From Molossus alvarezi (Eukaryota > Chordata > Mammalia > Chiroptera > Molossidae): 64,000 nucleotides of DNA. Position numbers and translations under genes: made by a program. This document shows positions 11,733-22,885 of the stretch, one piece after another; position 1 is the stretch's first letter; each line of letters opens with the position of its first letter. The notes under the pieces were generated by a model, which was not told the origin of the DNA, did no database searches, and worked only from the letters and a program-made list of their open reading frames with translations. Location of the stretch: positions 48,238,571 through 48,302,570 of the forward strand of contig CM073891.1 in assembly GCA_037176705.1 (NCBI GenBank). Reading direction: 5' to 3'.

Positions 11733-12539
11733 ACTAGTTCTACCCAGGTTTATGCTTAAACTGATAGAAAGTTTCACAAAAAAATTTTTCTAGGAACATT
11801 TTTACTAGTTTATGAAATAACTCAAATACAAAATTATTTTAGTGCTAAGTAAATAAATAAGTTCATAAGGCAGATAGAACATAACGTTGGTTTTATCCAG
11901 CATTGAATTTACTGGTGATTTTATTATAGTATGCATTTCCAAATTCATTTCTTGTCATCTGCGTGGGACTTTTACTAGTTGAAATTCCATAGGATCTCAG
12001 GCTTAAGAAATTGTTTTTTGTTTAGAAATTAGAGTTGAAAGGAAGATGGAGAACATTAAATGGAGCTAACTATTAATCCATGAAAATTCTCTCTCTCTTT
12101 CTCTCTCATTTCAGAATTCTCATTACTCTTGGCTAAACATTTAATTTTATGTTTCTGACTTCAAAGTCTACACTTCCCATAATGACTTTTTTTGGCCTCT
12201 GGTTTGGGTATTTTAAATGGCATTGTATGTTTTCACTTGGATCCTGCCTATCTCATCAAATTGACCACATTTCCACAAATTCATGATCTTTCTCCCTCTC
12301 AGTCCCTTCTCTAACTACTTAATGTCTTTAAGTGAGACATTTGTTCACATAGACTGCAGAGTCCCCTTTACCTTTTTTATTCTCTTCACTCTAATGTAAG
12401 CTAATTATCTCAATTCAGTTTTTGCTTTGTAATATCTCTTATATATGTCTCCACTGGAGGCCTTCATTTTAAGTGCTGGTACCATGGTCTTCTCTTTCCA
12501 TATTTTTGCATCTCCTTCCTTCCTCCTGATTTTTCATCT
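11733..12539. other. PCLO last intron, unassigned part
   Basis: AT-rich intronic DNA between a SINE and an old repeat. Short CT run near 12090-12110. Nothing coding. Confidence 0.5.
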
Positions 12540-13080
12540 TTTATCCTTTATTTCCACATATACTGAAGACCTACTATGTACAAGCATTGTATTAGGCTAT
12601 GGAACAAACAGCACTGAAAATCAGACCTTGCCCTAAAGGAGCTGATAGTATCCAAGCAATGACAGGGACGTCTATAAATTATTGTACAAGTCAGATAGGG
12701 ATTCGTTACTTAACAAAATAAGTAAACTGTTACATGAATAAGGAATAAAGAATTATATCTAAGTTCATCAGTAAAGGGCTTTACTGAGTTTACATGAAAA
12801 GATTTGGAATACTGTGATGGATGGAGAAACATGGAGAAAAGCTTATTTAAGGGGAGAGAAAATATAAGCAAAGGACTGGAGGCTTACTCTGGTTTGAAAA
12901 GATTCTGCCATGACTGAAATATATAGTGTGTGGAAAGGTCTACAAGGAGATGAGATTAAAGCAATACAATTAGAACTCACCTTAGAGGACTCTGATTGAA
13001 TACGGATACTGGTGAGTCATTGAAGAGCTTTAATATAACCTAACCAGTGTTTTAAAAAGACACATCTGCCATCAGTATGA
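12540..13080. repeat. Ancient interspersed repeat in the last PCLO intron
   Basis: GACCTACTATGTACAAGCAT, TTAGGCTATGGAACAAACAG and CCTTGCCCTAAAGGAGCTGA are the signature of a mammal-wide repeat (ACTATGTGCCAGGCACT type). The family is not assigned. Similar diverged copies lie at about 14185-14400, 15050-15200, 45090-45190, 53600-53820 and 57770-57870. Confidence 0.5.
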
Positions 13081-13410
13081 TGAAATAAATTAAAAGGGTA
13101 AAACATTGATGGCAAGAAGGCCTGGTACAGTGCTGAAATGATCTGAATAACAAAAATGAGAACCCAAAGAGGATTAGTGGCATCGAGCATGGAAATAATT
13201 CTCTATAAAATAAACTGACTGAAAGAGAAGACTTAGTAGCTAGACGGCTGTTGAATCCTGAAAGCCCCAGGGAAGATACCTCTAAGAATTAATCCACTTG
13301 TAAAATGCAACATAGTTTAAGATCAGTTTATAAATATTGAATAATGGAATGAAAAATAAATACTATATGAATAAAAATGTTTAAATAGTAACTGTATAAT
13401 GCAGAATTAC

Positions 13411-13556
13411 CTGAAGAGAATGCCCTGCAGGACTCAGGCTGAATCTAAAAGTTTCATTGAAAGAAGGCTCTCGATCATGTCTACATACTCTTGTTTTTTT
13501 CTTGATCACTTTTTTTTGTGTAGAAATGTTCATCACATATATTTTCACATATAAAT
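13411..13556 (-). CDS. PCLO: PCLO coding exon: central part of C2B domain
   Basis: The minus strand reads [18 protein letters not shown], then [19 protein letters not shown], then [12 protein letters not shown]: 49 residues including the split Asp. This is the C2 core: the LYVKIYV strand, the KKKTRV basic strand and the PSFNETFRF strand typical of synaptotagmin-like C2 domains. The acceptor is CTTATTTTCAG at 13557; the donor is CAG|GTAATT at 13410. It enters in phase 1 and leaves in phase 0. It lies only 411 bp downstream of the preceding exon. The basic KKVIKKK patch is of the kind that binds acidic phospholipids or protein partners in other C2 domains (inference). Confidence 0.97.
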
Positions 13557-13967
13557 CTGAAAATAAGAATTCAGCTTGTTAAATGTCATTAATTATGCAA
13601 TGTCCTATTGAAAGGATTATAATTGTATTCTGAGAGCTCTCCTATAATTTATACAAAGCAATCAGATTGTGTTCAATTTGTTTCAGACAACATAAAAAGA
13701 TTAAAAGATCCATCAATTTTCTTAGCAATTTTAATGTTTTCTGGTTATATAATAAATAAACCACCAAGTTTATGTGTTGAAAAAAACTTAGCTAAAAGCT
13801 AGTAAAATATCAATTTATTCTATATAACAGAAATTCTTATTTCACATTTTTTCAGATATATTTGGTGTATGGCCCAAATTTTCATTCAACTTTTTAAAAA
13901 TATTCAGGACATATTCCTAAAGAATTCCTAGATACATCATATTGCTCATTATCACAGAATCCGCTAC

Positions 13968-14102
13968 CTGGTAAATGATCAGGAGATTTAAATTTGTAGG
14001 TGATATTTCTGCATTGGAGAATTTCAACAATTAGTTGTTCACCATCTGTCTTCATTTCCTTCTTCAATGCAATCTTGATTTCTCCCATTACCTGAGTTTT
14101 AA
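13968..14102 (-). CDS. PCLO: PCLO coding exon: first part of C2B domain
   Basis: This exon starts the C-terminal C2B domain. The minus-strand reading is [17 protein letters not shown], then [20 protein letters not shown], then FKSPDHLP and a split Asp codon. GEIKIAL and [12 protein letters not shown] have the alternating hydrophobic pattern of C2 beta strands 1 and 2, and SPDHLP-D lies in calcium-binding loop 1. The acceptor is a long T-rich tract ending TTCTTACAG at 14103; the donor is GTAGCG at 13967, which lacks the usual G at +5. The exon is 135 bp and phase 1 at both ends, so skipping it would keep the frame. Reading past the donor continues open for 24 codons to a stop at 13894-13896. 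Confidence 0.97.
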
Positions 14103-14674
14103 CTGTAAGAATTAAAAAAAGAAACTGTTAAGGAATATATAACATTTATTAAATGTTCGGTTGAAAAACTTATTCATACAATCATTCATTGAGTGTTTAT
14201 TAGGTGTTAAACACCTTATTACTTCCTGTGGACACACAGATAAATAAAATATGGTCCAAACCCTTAAGGAATGAAAGGTCTCACGGGAGACTGATAAATT
14301 ATATACTCACAACAAAGTTTGTATAATATAATGATAAGCTAGTAATAAGAGAGCTGTGAAGGGTATGCAAGTAGATAAATATAGATTTAAATCAACTGTA
14401 GATTTTTAGGCCAAAAGAGCTAATAGATGTGACTATAGAAAGACAGAAATATATGATTCTAAGATAATTTATAGGAATGAATGTCATATGAAATATAAGA
14501 AGTTGTTTATCAATAATTGCTCATTACCAGACTTCTCAAGAACACATCTTAACACAACTAAATATCATTGTGTGTTATTTCTACTTTCGTTTTATTTATT
14601 TTGTAAAAAAAAAAAAAAAAAAATAGTGAAGAAAAACATATAGTAGTAAAACTGCACAAAAGAAAACACAACGA

Positions 14675-14940
14675 GCCCTGGCCGGTTTGGTTCAGCAGTT
14701 CGGGCGTCGGCCTGTGGTCCCGAGAGACTCAGGTTCAGTTCCCGCTAAGGGCACATACCTCGGTTGCAGTTTGTCCCTGGCCCTGGTTGGGTTGTGCGGG
14801 TGGCAGCCACTCAATGTGTCCCTTTCACGTCGATGTTTCTCTCTCTCTTTCTCTTCCTCTCTCTCTCTCCCTCCCACTCTATCTGAGCAAAAAAATGGAA
14901 AAATGTCCTCAGGTGAGGATTAAAAACAAAACAAACAAAA
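14675..14940 (+). mobile_element. VES-type SINE
   Basis: Complete copy. It has a 17-bp duplication with two C/T differences (14658-14674 and 14941-14957). A 19-A homopolymer lies about 50 bp upstream. Confidence 0.92.
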
Positions 14941-15532
14941 AAAAGAAAACATAATGACTGTTTTACATGAATCTGATGTTTATCTTGGATCTATATATTA
15001 TTGAAGAAGTTATGCACACTAGGTCATATTCTTTATCCATTTATCCTTTCCTCTATTAATGTACACATTTATCCAGGTATTCATTCACCAACACCTATTT
15101 TATTTCCCACCCAACTCTGTGATAAGCACTCTGTTAGGAAGAATGGATCTAATGGTGAGCCAATTATTGGTTTTATGGTTTTTCTTTCTATGGAAAATAA
15201 ATTCATTAATGACATATTTCCATCAATAAATGTATAATTAAAAAGAGAGAGATGTTATGAAGTGTCAGAGCATGATTCTGGAGAGACTGAGGAGGTGCAG
15301 CTTGAGTTGAAACCAGAAAGATGAGAAAAAAGTTAACTAATTGAAATGGATGGTTAAGAACATTATAAAGAGAAGGAACACTGTGTTCACAAAGGGAACA
15401 TCATGGGCCTGAGGAACTAAATAAATGTTCATGCTATTATAACATTTTTTTAATTGGTGCCATGTTAAGAATTTGGTTTTTACCTTTACAATAATAGGAA
15501 ATTTTTGAAGGTCTTTAAAAATAAACATAGGT

Positions 15533-16973
15533 CATCTGTTCTCAAACATACTGGTCTTAGGACCTCTTCATACACTTAAAAAATGGAGGGTCATCAAAGA
15601 ACTTCCATTTGTGTGGATCATAGCTATCAATATCATAAATTAAACATTTCTGATTAAAATGTAAAATTACATATTTAAATTTTTTATTTATTGATTTAAT
15701 TAAAATGATAATACTGTATGTATCAATATTTAATAAAAACCCATATATTAAAAATATTGAGGAGTGCTGTTTTATATTTTTTCAAATTTCATTGATGTTT
15801 TGCTTAATAGAGGACTGCTGGATTCTCACATATTTTACTATATTAAATCCATTTAATATGATGTTTTAGTTAAAATATATGAAAAAAGTCTAGTCTCATA
15901 GAGATAGAGATAGATAGTTGGAAAGGGAGGAGTATTTTTAAAGTATCTAAAATGATAAATTTGGACAATTTTTGACATTCCATTAAAACTTGACGAGTGG
16001 TAGTTTCTTAAAGATTAGTGGCTATGTGGAATCTGAAACTGTATTAGTGAACTTTTTGAATTATTACTGTAAATTACATCGTCCATCATATACTGTGAAT
16101 GGATCTTTTACCTGTGACTGAATTGGTAACTTCATATATTGTTCATTCTGGAAAATACTAGTTCATTGAGTTATGCAGATCTTCAAAATGCTGACACATT
16201 TCATACAATATTGAAAGCAATTTGTAAATATCGCCAGTGTCATCTGAATATTGCACGTATTGCTTAATATTGCTGTTAAGCTCAGGAAGGCAGATACAGA
16301 TTTTCTAAAATTCTATTTTTACTTAAAAGCTCACTTTTGTCATGGGCAACAATTGTCAATTATTTTCCTTAAAGTGAATAGTTCACTTTGTTAATTTTTG
16401 AAAATAAGCAGAGTTTGTCTATAAGTAGTACTTTCAAGTAAAATCAATATTTCTTACAAACAAAAAACAAACAAACAAACAAACAAAAAACTAGTTTAGC
16501 TTGCAACTTTAAAAAGTTGCACAAATATATATTCACAAGCCAATCGTCATATTTGGTATGCAGCAGAAGTGTTTTATGTGTATTTCTCATTTCATCACAG
16601 AGAATATAAAAAAGACATGTATTTAAGGGTCTAGGGTTAATAACAATAATTTTAACTTCTTCATTAGGGATATCCTTAAGTAAAACTGCCAACTTTTTTC
16701 CTTAATAAGTGCATGGTGGTAAAATAAATAAATACATAAACAAACAAATAAATAAATAAATACATACAGCGACTGTTAGTACAGTTTGGTGCCATTGCCT
16801 TCATTTGTGTCACCAGTAGTTTTCTGCTTTTGCATTATCAATGTAAATGTCAACACAATAAAAAGGTAAATAATATCTTAGTATATTTAAAAATAAACAC
16901 TTTTACCTGATGGAGGGACTTTACAATCTTGGAAACCCATAGGGGTTTCCAAACCATGCTTTGAGAATGATTA
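15533..16973. mobile_element. hAT-like DNA-transposon relic, about 1.4 kb
   Basis: The left end is CTGTTCTCAAAC and the right end GCTTTGAGAATGA, an imperfect inverted pair of the CAGTGGTTCTCAAA type used by mammalian hAT elements. The interior (for example GAGGACTGCTGGATTCTCAC, GAATATTGCACGTATTGCTT) matches a repeat I recognise from other mammals but cannot name securely. It contains a CAAA run (16460-16490) and an AAAT run (about 16725-16765). No transposase frame survives. Confidence 0.55.
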
Positions 16974-18605
16974 TTAACAGACTATAGTTGAGTAATTTTG
17001 AGAAGAAGCTAAAGTTACAGAATTAAGTACAAAATTGTAACAATATTAGATTACAGTTGTTTAATTATTTTGATTTAATTCTGTCACACTTTTGGGATAT
17101 AGTTTTTTATGTATTTCTTTTCTGGATTAATTGAGTTTTTATTAAATTGATTTAGAACTTTATTCCTAGATGTACCCTGACATATGGAAAAAATATCTAT
17201 AAATATCATTACTCTGTTTTATTCCTTATGTCAAAAAACTAATACTAAGGTCCAAAAATAAACAAAGTTGTCCTCTGTATGTTTTATAAACTAAAACATA
17301 AATCTTCTAGTTACAGTTAAATTATAATAATTCAGCAGCCAATGATTATAGATACTTCACAGTAGCTGGATATTAGCTTTACTCTCAAGAAATTCAAGAA
17401 AATAGGATATAAGGCAGGGATTTTAGCTAAATTGTCCTCCAAGTGTCAAGCCAATAGTTTTAAGCATTAAAGAGCTCAGGAATACCGTACAAAGGTTAAT
17501 CCTCTGAGAAATTTGTGAGAGGATGCATTTCATCAAACCAAAGAGATAACTATAGAAACTTCAAAAGAACTAATGGTACTTAATATATTGAACTGTAGAA
17601 CTGAGATTAAAACAAGAGTGAGAACATAGGTGAGTAAAAAACAGCATGTGTTTCATATTCTGACACTATAGAAAAGAAGAAACTAAAAATAAATGATGGA
17701 GAAGAGAGAGAAAGGGGAAAGTAAAATGAGATTATTGATTTTTGTGTAGGTAATAGCTAGGTGTCAAAGGATACTGTCTAAAATCGATAATCCAGATGGT
17801 AAATAGTGAAATAAAAAGAGCAAACATTATAAAAGATATAAATAAAAAGAAAATAATTTTAACAGATTCAAAGTTTTCTTAATTACAAGAGAAATTTTTA
17901 AAATTAAAGATAGCAAATAGAGAACTACAATGAATATAACATAATATACACAAAATGCTGAGTTGTGATCAAACATAGCTATCATATCAATAAGCATCAA
18001 TAGGTTTAGCCAGACTATTTTAAAAAACATTTTTAGACTGGCTTACAAAGTAAAGCTTAATTCTATACTAAAATTAGTTTTGTTTCAAATAGTAAAAAAA
18101 TACACAGAATATAAGCATTGTCAGGCACATGGAAACAATAAGAGAGTAGGGGTTGAGTTTTTATTGTCACACAATAGTATTCAAGTCAAAATGCAATACA
18201 TAGGACAGAAAAAACATTTTATAAAGCTAAAAATACATAAATCATAATGAGAATATAGAAATTATGATTAGTTATGCACTACTTAAATAAGGCTGAAATG
18301 ACAAAACAAAATGTAAAGATGTAGAAGATATAAAGCAGAATAAAGAGAATAATAAGACTTTAACACAACATTTGTAGTGACAGGCCACATTGACTAAAAT
18401 AAGTAAAGACATAGAATGATGAGACACTATAATCAAAATAAAGCAGATCTCATGGATATATTTTAAACACTACACCTTGATAATAAAAAATATATATTTT
18501 TCTCAATTATATGCAGGACATGCATTGAATTACAAAGTTTATCATGTATTGAAATAAAAAGACGACATCAATAATTTCTATAAAGTGAAGCTATTACAAA
18601 CACTG

Positions 18606-18655
<50 letters not shown>

Positions 18656-19177
18656 TACACAAGGCTTCCTTTAAACAATTCTTGGGTGAATGGCAAAACA
18701 CAATGAAAACAATACAGTTCTGAAAAATAATGATAATGAAAACACTATGTATTAGAATCTATGAGAGTTATAGTAATGATAGAGGAAAACTTGTAGCTTT
18801 AACACCTGTCTCATTTAAAGCAATGATCAGAAGAAAATGCATATGTATTCACTATCAACAAAATTTTAAAAATACAATTTATTTAAATTTCCAACTCCAA
18901 AAACTAGAAAAAGAACAACAAAGGAAAACAAAAGACAGGAAGAAAAACAGAACAAGGAAGTAGAGAACAGAAAAACAGTAGAAAAAAAAAATGAATCAAA
19001 ATTCTGATACTTGGAATCGTATCAACAAAATACAGAAAACCAAGGATGAATTTAGTCAATGACATGTGGCCTCAATATTATTATTTAGGAATGGCATGTG
19101 GCTTTTTAACTATGATACTACTCTCCTCTCAGTGATTTGGTATAAAAATTTTAATGTCATGAACATACCCTTAAGAC
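16974..19177. other. AT-rich intron, only a CA microsatellite
   Basis: Very AT-rich intronic sequence with no recognised element apart from (CA)21. Short open frames are incidental. Confidence 0.5.
18608..18649 (+). repeat. (CA)21 microsatellite
   Basis: Uninterrupted CA dinucleotide run of 42 bp in the large PCLO intron. Confidence 0.98.
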
Positions 19178-19470
19178 TGTTAGCTTGATAGAGGAAGTAA
19201 ACCACCATTTTAATTGGGCCATCATCTTAGAAATGACAAGACCCCTTTGGATTCCTGCTTCCGTAAGTTGCTTACTGCTTTTGAGTGAAAGAATGCTCCG
19301 CCCACCGCTTTCATGCAGAAAGAATGTGTCCCTCCCTCATAAAGCTAGGCACGCCCTACAACTCTTGGGGCCCAGAATTTGGAGACTGCCTCCTCTGAGG
19401 AGTCCCCATGCGGTGAATAAAGGAACCTCTTCACTTCCTCTGGTGTTTGGTCTGAGTGTTTTCCATAACA
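19178..19470 (+). mobile_element. Solo LTR (endogenous retrovirus), about 293 bp
   Basis: It begins TGTTAGC and ends CATAACA, so the termini form the inverted repeat TGTTA...TAACA. A poly(A)-signal AATAAAGGAACC (about 19415) is followed by a C/T- and T/G-rich stretch, as in the R/U5 part of an LTR. No internal retroviral gene flanks it. The open frame of 107 codons over it is incidental. Host flanks do not show a clear 4-6 bp duplication. Confidence 0.65.
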
Positions 19471-21224
19471 AGCTTACATTCTGTTTATACATTCTTAACA
19501 GAAACTGAATATATGATGTAATGTATTTCTTCAAACTTGGAGTATCCAGTTCTGGTTATATATGAATTCATTTCAAATAAGTATAAATAAGCCCATTTAA
19601 ATCAGTATATTTTATTTTAAAGACATTCACAGGAATATAAAGATTCTTCAATGTAAAAATGAGAAAATAGGACAGATCTTAGAATCTCCTTTCTTTAATA
19701 TCTAGAAACTAAGGGGAAAAAAGTAAAATTAGGCAAATATTAACTCGTAGCAACCAAATAAGAACAGCTTACAGACACCCCCAAAAGTGGTGTCTAGGAA
19801 TGAAAAGGCAGATCAATTCTGGGAAGGCACAGCTTGTATATCACAAAATCTTGCCTGGAAAAAAAATGATGAATTGATAAAACCTTGAGAATTGCACTGA
19901 AACCCTGTCACAGAGAAGTGGATGAGCTTTGAAAGCAGGCAGCCCCAGAAAAGTCCTACTGAAACCCCTGAGAGCGGCAGTCTTGGCTCCTGACGAGATG
20001 TGGGTTTCAATGGAATCAGGAGAAACAAACAGGGCTGCCCATTTCCTGGAGCTCCAGGATAAAGTCGGGAAAAATCCAAAGCTGACAGTATCTTTTTATT
20101 GGACAAAGACATACCTCTGTGGGAGGAATGAATGCTGGTTAAATAAATAAATACAATTAATTAATTATATCTCAAAAAAGAGCAAAGTCTAGTTAACCAG
20201 GGTACACATTTACCTATAAAAGCAATATTTCTTTCCTCCAAAGCCATAGAAAAGCAAGTACAACTACTGCTCCAAGACGGAGTGATAGGAAAACATTCTA
20301 ACGTGGTAAGAGGGAACCAAGAAAAACTCTCACTATTTGGAGCCAACAGAAGTTGTGGACAGAATTAATCACACTAATGAGCATGATGAAATGAAAGAGC
20401 AGGACACATTTTTCTGGGAGAAATTCACTTTTATAGAGTATATTCCTTTTTTATGGGCCTTAAAACTCCAACACGCACATGTAATTTATTGTTGTTTTCT
20501 ACTTTCTCACTTGGGAAGAAAGGTAGAATTAAAAACTTGCTAATTGAAGTCCTCACATCATCACGTTGCCTGCTTTTCCCTGGAAGGTGGAATTTACATA
20601 CTTCCTAAAGTGACACCTGTGAAGTTCTTGATAAGTTTCTTTTATCTGAAAAACTATTCAGAGTTGTTCTTTAAAGTTTCTACTACAGGAAGAAGGAGAC
20701 ATGCCTACTGAGGTGGTCTCACAGGACAAGCGTACTAATTGTGAGCCATCACTATCAATTATGTCTGCCCTTTTTCATGGTTTCAGAGTGTCTTTCCATT
20801 AGACACAGACGCGTGGGTGGTGACTGAACCTTCTCTGTCCACTGTCCCCACAAAGGCAGGCAGAAACTCCAGATCTGCTCCAGCCGTTGAATCATGAGAC
20901 AACGCGCACACAGCGAATACATGACGATGTTCTGCAATTTTGTTTAGAATAAAGAGAAAATGGGCAGCACAAATATGCTTTCACCAGTCTTTGGGCCTCT
21001 TGGTGTCCTGAAACTTCAGTTCCGGTTGTAATAAAGAGTGAACATAACCCTATTCTGGAGAAGATATTCTTGCTATAATATGGCACATACTTACAATTTA
21101 AGAATAGAAGACAGAAGAGGATGGATGAGGGATATAGAGGACATAGTTCAAAAATGAGGTGACAAAATAATAGGTGAGGTAAAATTTGGGATTATAGAGC
21201 TAAAACTCAAATAATCCCATTTAT
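19471..21224. other. Intronic sequence, unassigned
   Basis: Between a solo LTR and a tiny L1 end. The 19,800-20,140 part has higher GC and open frames on both strands but no splice-flanked exon consistent with PCLO. Confidence 0.4.
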
Positions 21225-21237
21225 AAACTGTTAATGA

Positions 21238-21319
21238 GGGTGTGAGAGGGGAGGAGGGCATCAATGGTGGGGGAGGAGGAGAGATATCTGTAATACTTCC
21301 AACAATAAAAAAAAATTAA
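21238..21319 (+). mobile_element. Very short L1 3' end with target-site duplication
   Basis: G-rich 3' UTR end (GAGGAGGGCATCAATGGTGG), then ATCTGTAATACTTCCAACAA and TAAAAAA. It is flanked by AAACTGTTAATGA (21225-21237) and AAACTATTAATGA (21320-21332). It is a severely 5'-truncated insertion of about 80 bp. Confidence 0.8.
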
Positions 21320-22039
21320 AAACTATTAATGAATTAGAAACATCCTGGAACAAAAATGAATAAGATAGAAATAATATTACTAACTTAAAGAAAAAAAAAT
21401 CTTAGGATGATATATAGAGAAAAGAAGCTAGAGAACAATGATAGATATGTAGAGGTGAACAATGTAACCCAATGTAACTAAATGTTGCTCAGGAAAAGTA
21501 AATTCAAGGGAATAAAAAAGAACATCTATTTAAAATATAATATTTCACTGAAACAACATAAGAATAAATCTGTGATCAAAAGAACATCCTATATTTCTGG
21601 AAATATTGGTCAGTTGATTCACTGATATATCCCATTTCAACTACTTCAAGAACATAAGAATCCTTTAAGAAAAGGATTCAAGGAAAGAAATAAGTCCCTT
21701 GAAAGAGTACAGTGGGGAAAAGAAACACAAAGCCTTTCTAAAATATTTAAAAGACTACAGCAGAAAATATAGAGGATATAGTAATGAGTGGAAGGAAGAA
21801 GAGAAGGAAGGGAAGAAGAAAGAAAAATTTGAAGAAATCCAGACAACCAATAAAAAAATGAAAGAAGAAAATGGAAGAGAGCTGATTTCCTTTAAGAAGA
21901 GAATTAATAAAATTCAAAATTCAAATATAGTATTAAAATCATAATTACTCAACTTCTTCACTACTCATTCTTAAATCAATAATACTTTTGTTTCTTAAAC
22001 TTAGTGAGGTCCTTGGTAAACTAATATGGCTGAAATACA

Positions 22040-22075
22040 TGGTGGGCAAAAGTAGGCTTACAGTTGTGAATTCAG
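22040..22075 (+). mobile_element. Mariner-like terminal sequence
   Basis: GGTGGGCAAAAGTAGGCTTA, followed by CAGTTGTGAATTC, resembles the terminal inverted repeat of mammalian mariner elements. The opposite end was not found nearby. Confidence 0.4.
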
Positions 22076-22201
22076 GGCTACATGCTCTTTGTTAAATTAA
22101 AATACACAATATAATCACTTTTTACAAAGAGCATGAATCATTTAATTCCATTTTATCAAAATTGTGTGTCTATCTCCATAGCTAGCTAAAATGCTCCAGC
22201 T

Positions 22202-22461
22202 GCCCTGGCTGGTTTGGCTCAGCAGTTAGAGGGTCGGCCTGTGGACCAGAGAGTCCTGGGTTCGGTTCTCGCTAAGGGCACCTACCTCTGTTGCAGTTTG
22301 TCCCTGGCCCCGGCTGGGGTCGTGTGGGTGGTGACCACTCCATGTGTCTCTCTGACGTCAATGTTTCTCTCTCTCTCTTCCTCTCTCTCTCCCTCCCGCT
22401 CTATCTGAAGAAAAATGCAAAATTGTCCTCAGGTGAGGATAAAAAATAAATAAAAATAAAA
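22202..22461 (+). mobile_element. VES-type SINE, young-looking
   Basis: Complete copy with head GGCTGGTTTGGCTCAGCAG and closing CCTCAGGTGAGGAT. It has a perfect 15-bp duplication TAAAATGCTCCAGCT (22187-22201 and 22462-22476), which points to recent insertion. Confidence 0.94.
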
Positions 22462-22749
22462 TAAAATGCTCCAGCTAAATATAACTGCAAAAGGGGCCTA
22501 TTTTCACCATGCACAGCTTTCTCTTCCAAACTCTGCTGTGCTCTGTTCTCGAATAAGGTAAGCAGTGCTCTTTCCACTTTTGTTTTCTCAGAAAAAAAGT
22601 TCATGCATATTGTATCTTTGAATAATGTGTGTATGTCATGTCTACACGCACACATTTATACACATGTCTATATCTATATTTTCATATATCTAATTTATCT
22701 TTTTAGAGAACACTATTATAAAAAAAATATTACAATTAACAAAACATAA

Positions 22750-22885
22750 CCAAGATTTCACAAGAAATAAGGTTGGTATAAGCCCAATTTTAGACAAGAA
22801 AACAGTGACTTGGGTGTTCTAAGTACCTTGCCAAACAGTTTAGTGACCCAGACAGGGCTCTATTCTCTGATGAACACCTTATATT
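22750..22885 (-). repeat. MIR relic
   Basis: TTAGACAAGAAAACAGTGAC and GTACCTTGCCAAACAGTTTA fit the reversed MIR core (gaggaaactgag...ttgcccaaggtc). It is diverged. Confidence 0.4.

Noticed and set aside
19185..19508. 107-codon open frame
   Set aside because: Lies across a solo LTR; no retroviral or host protein resemblance.
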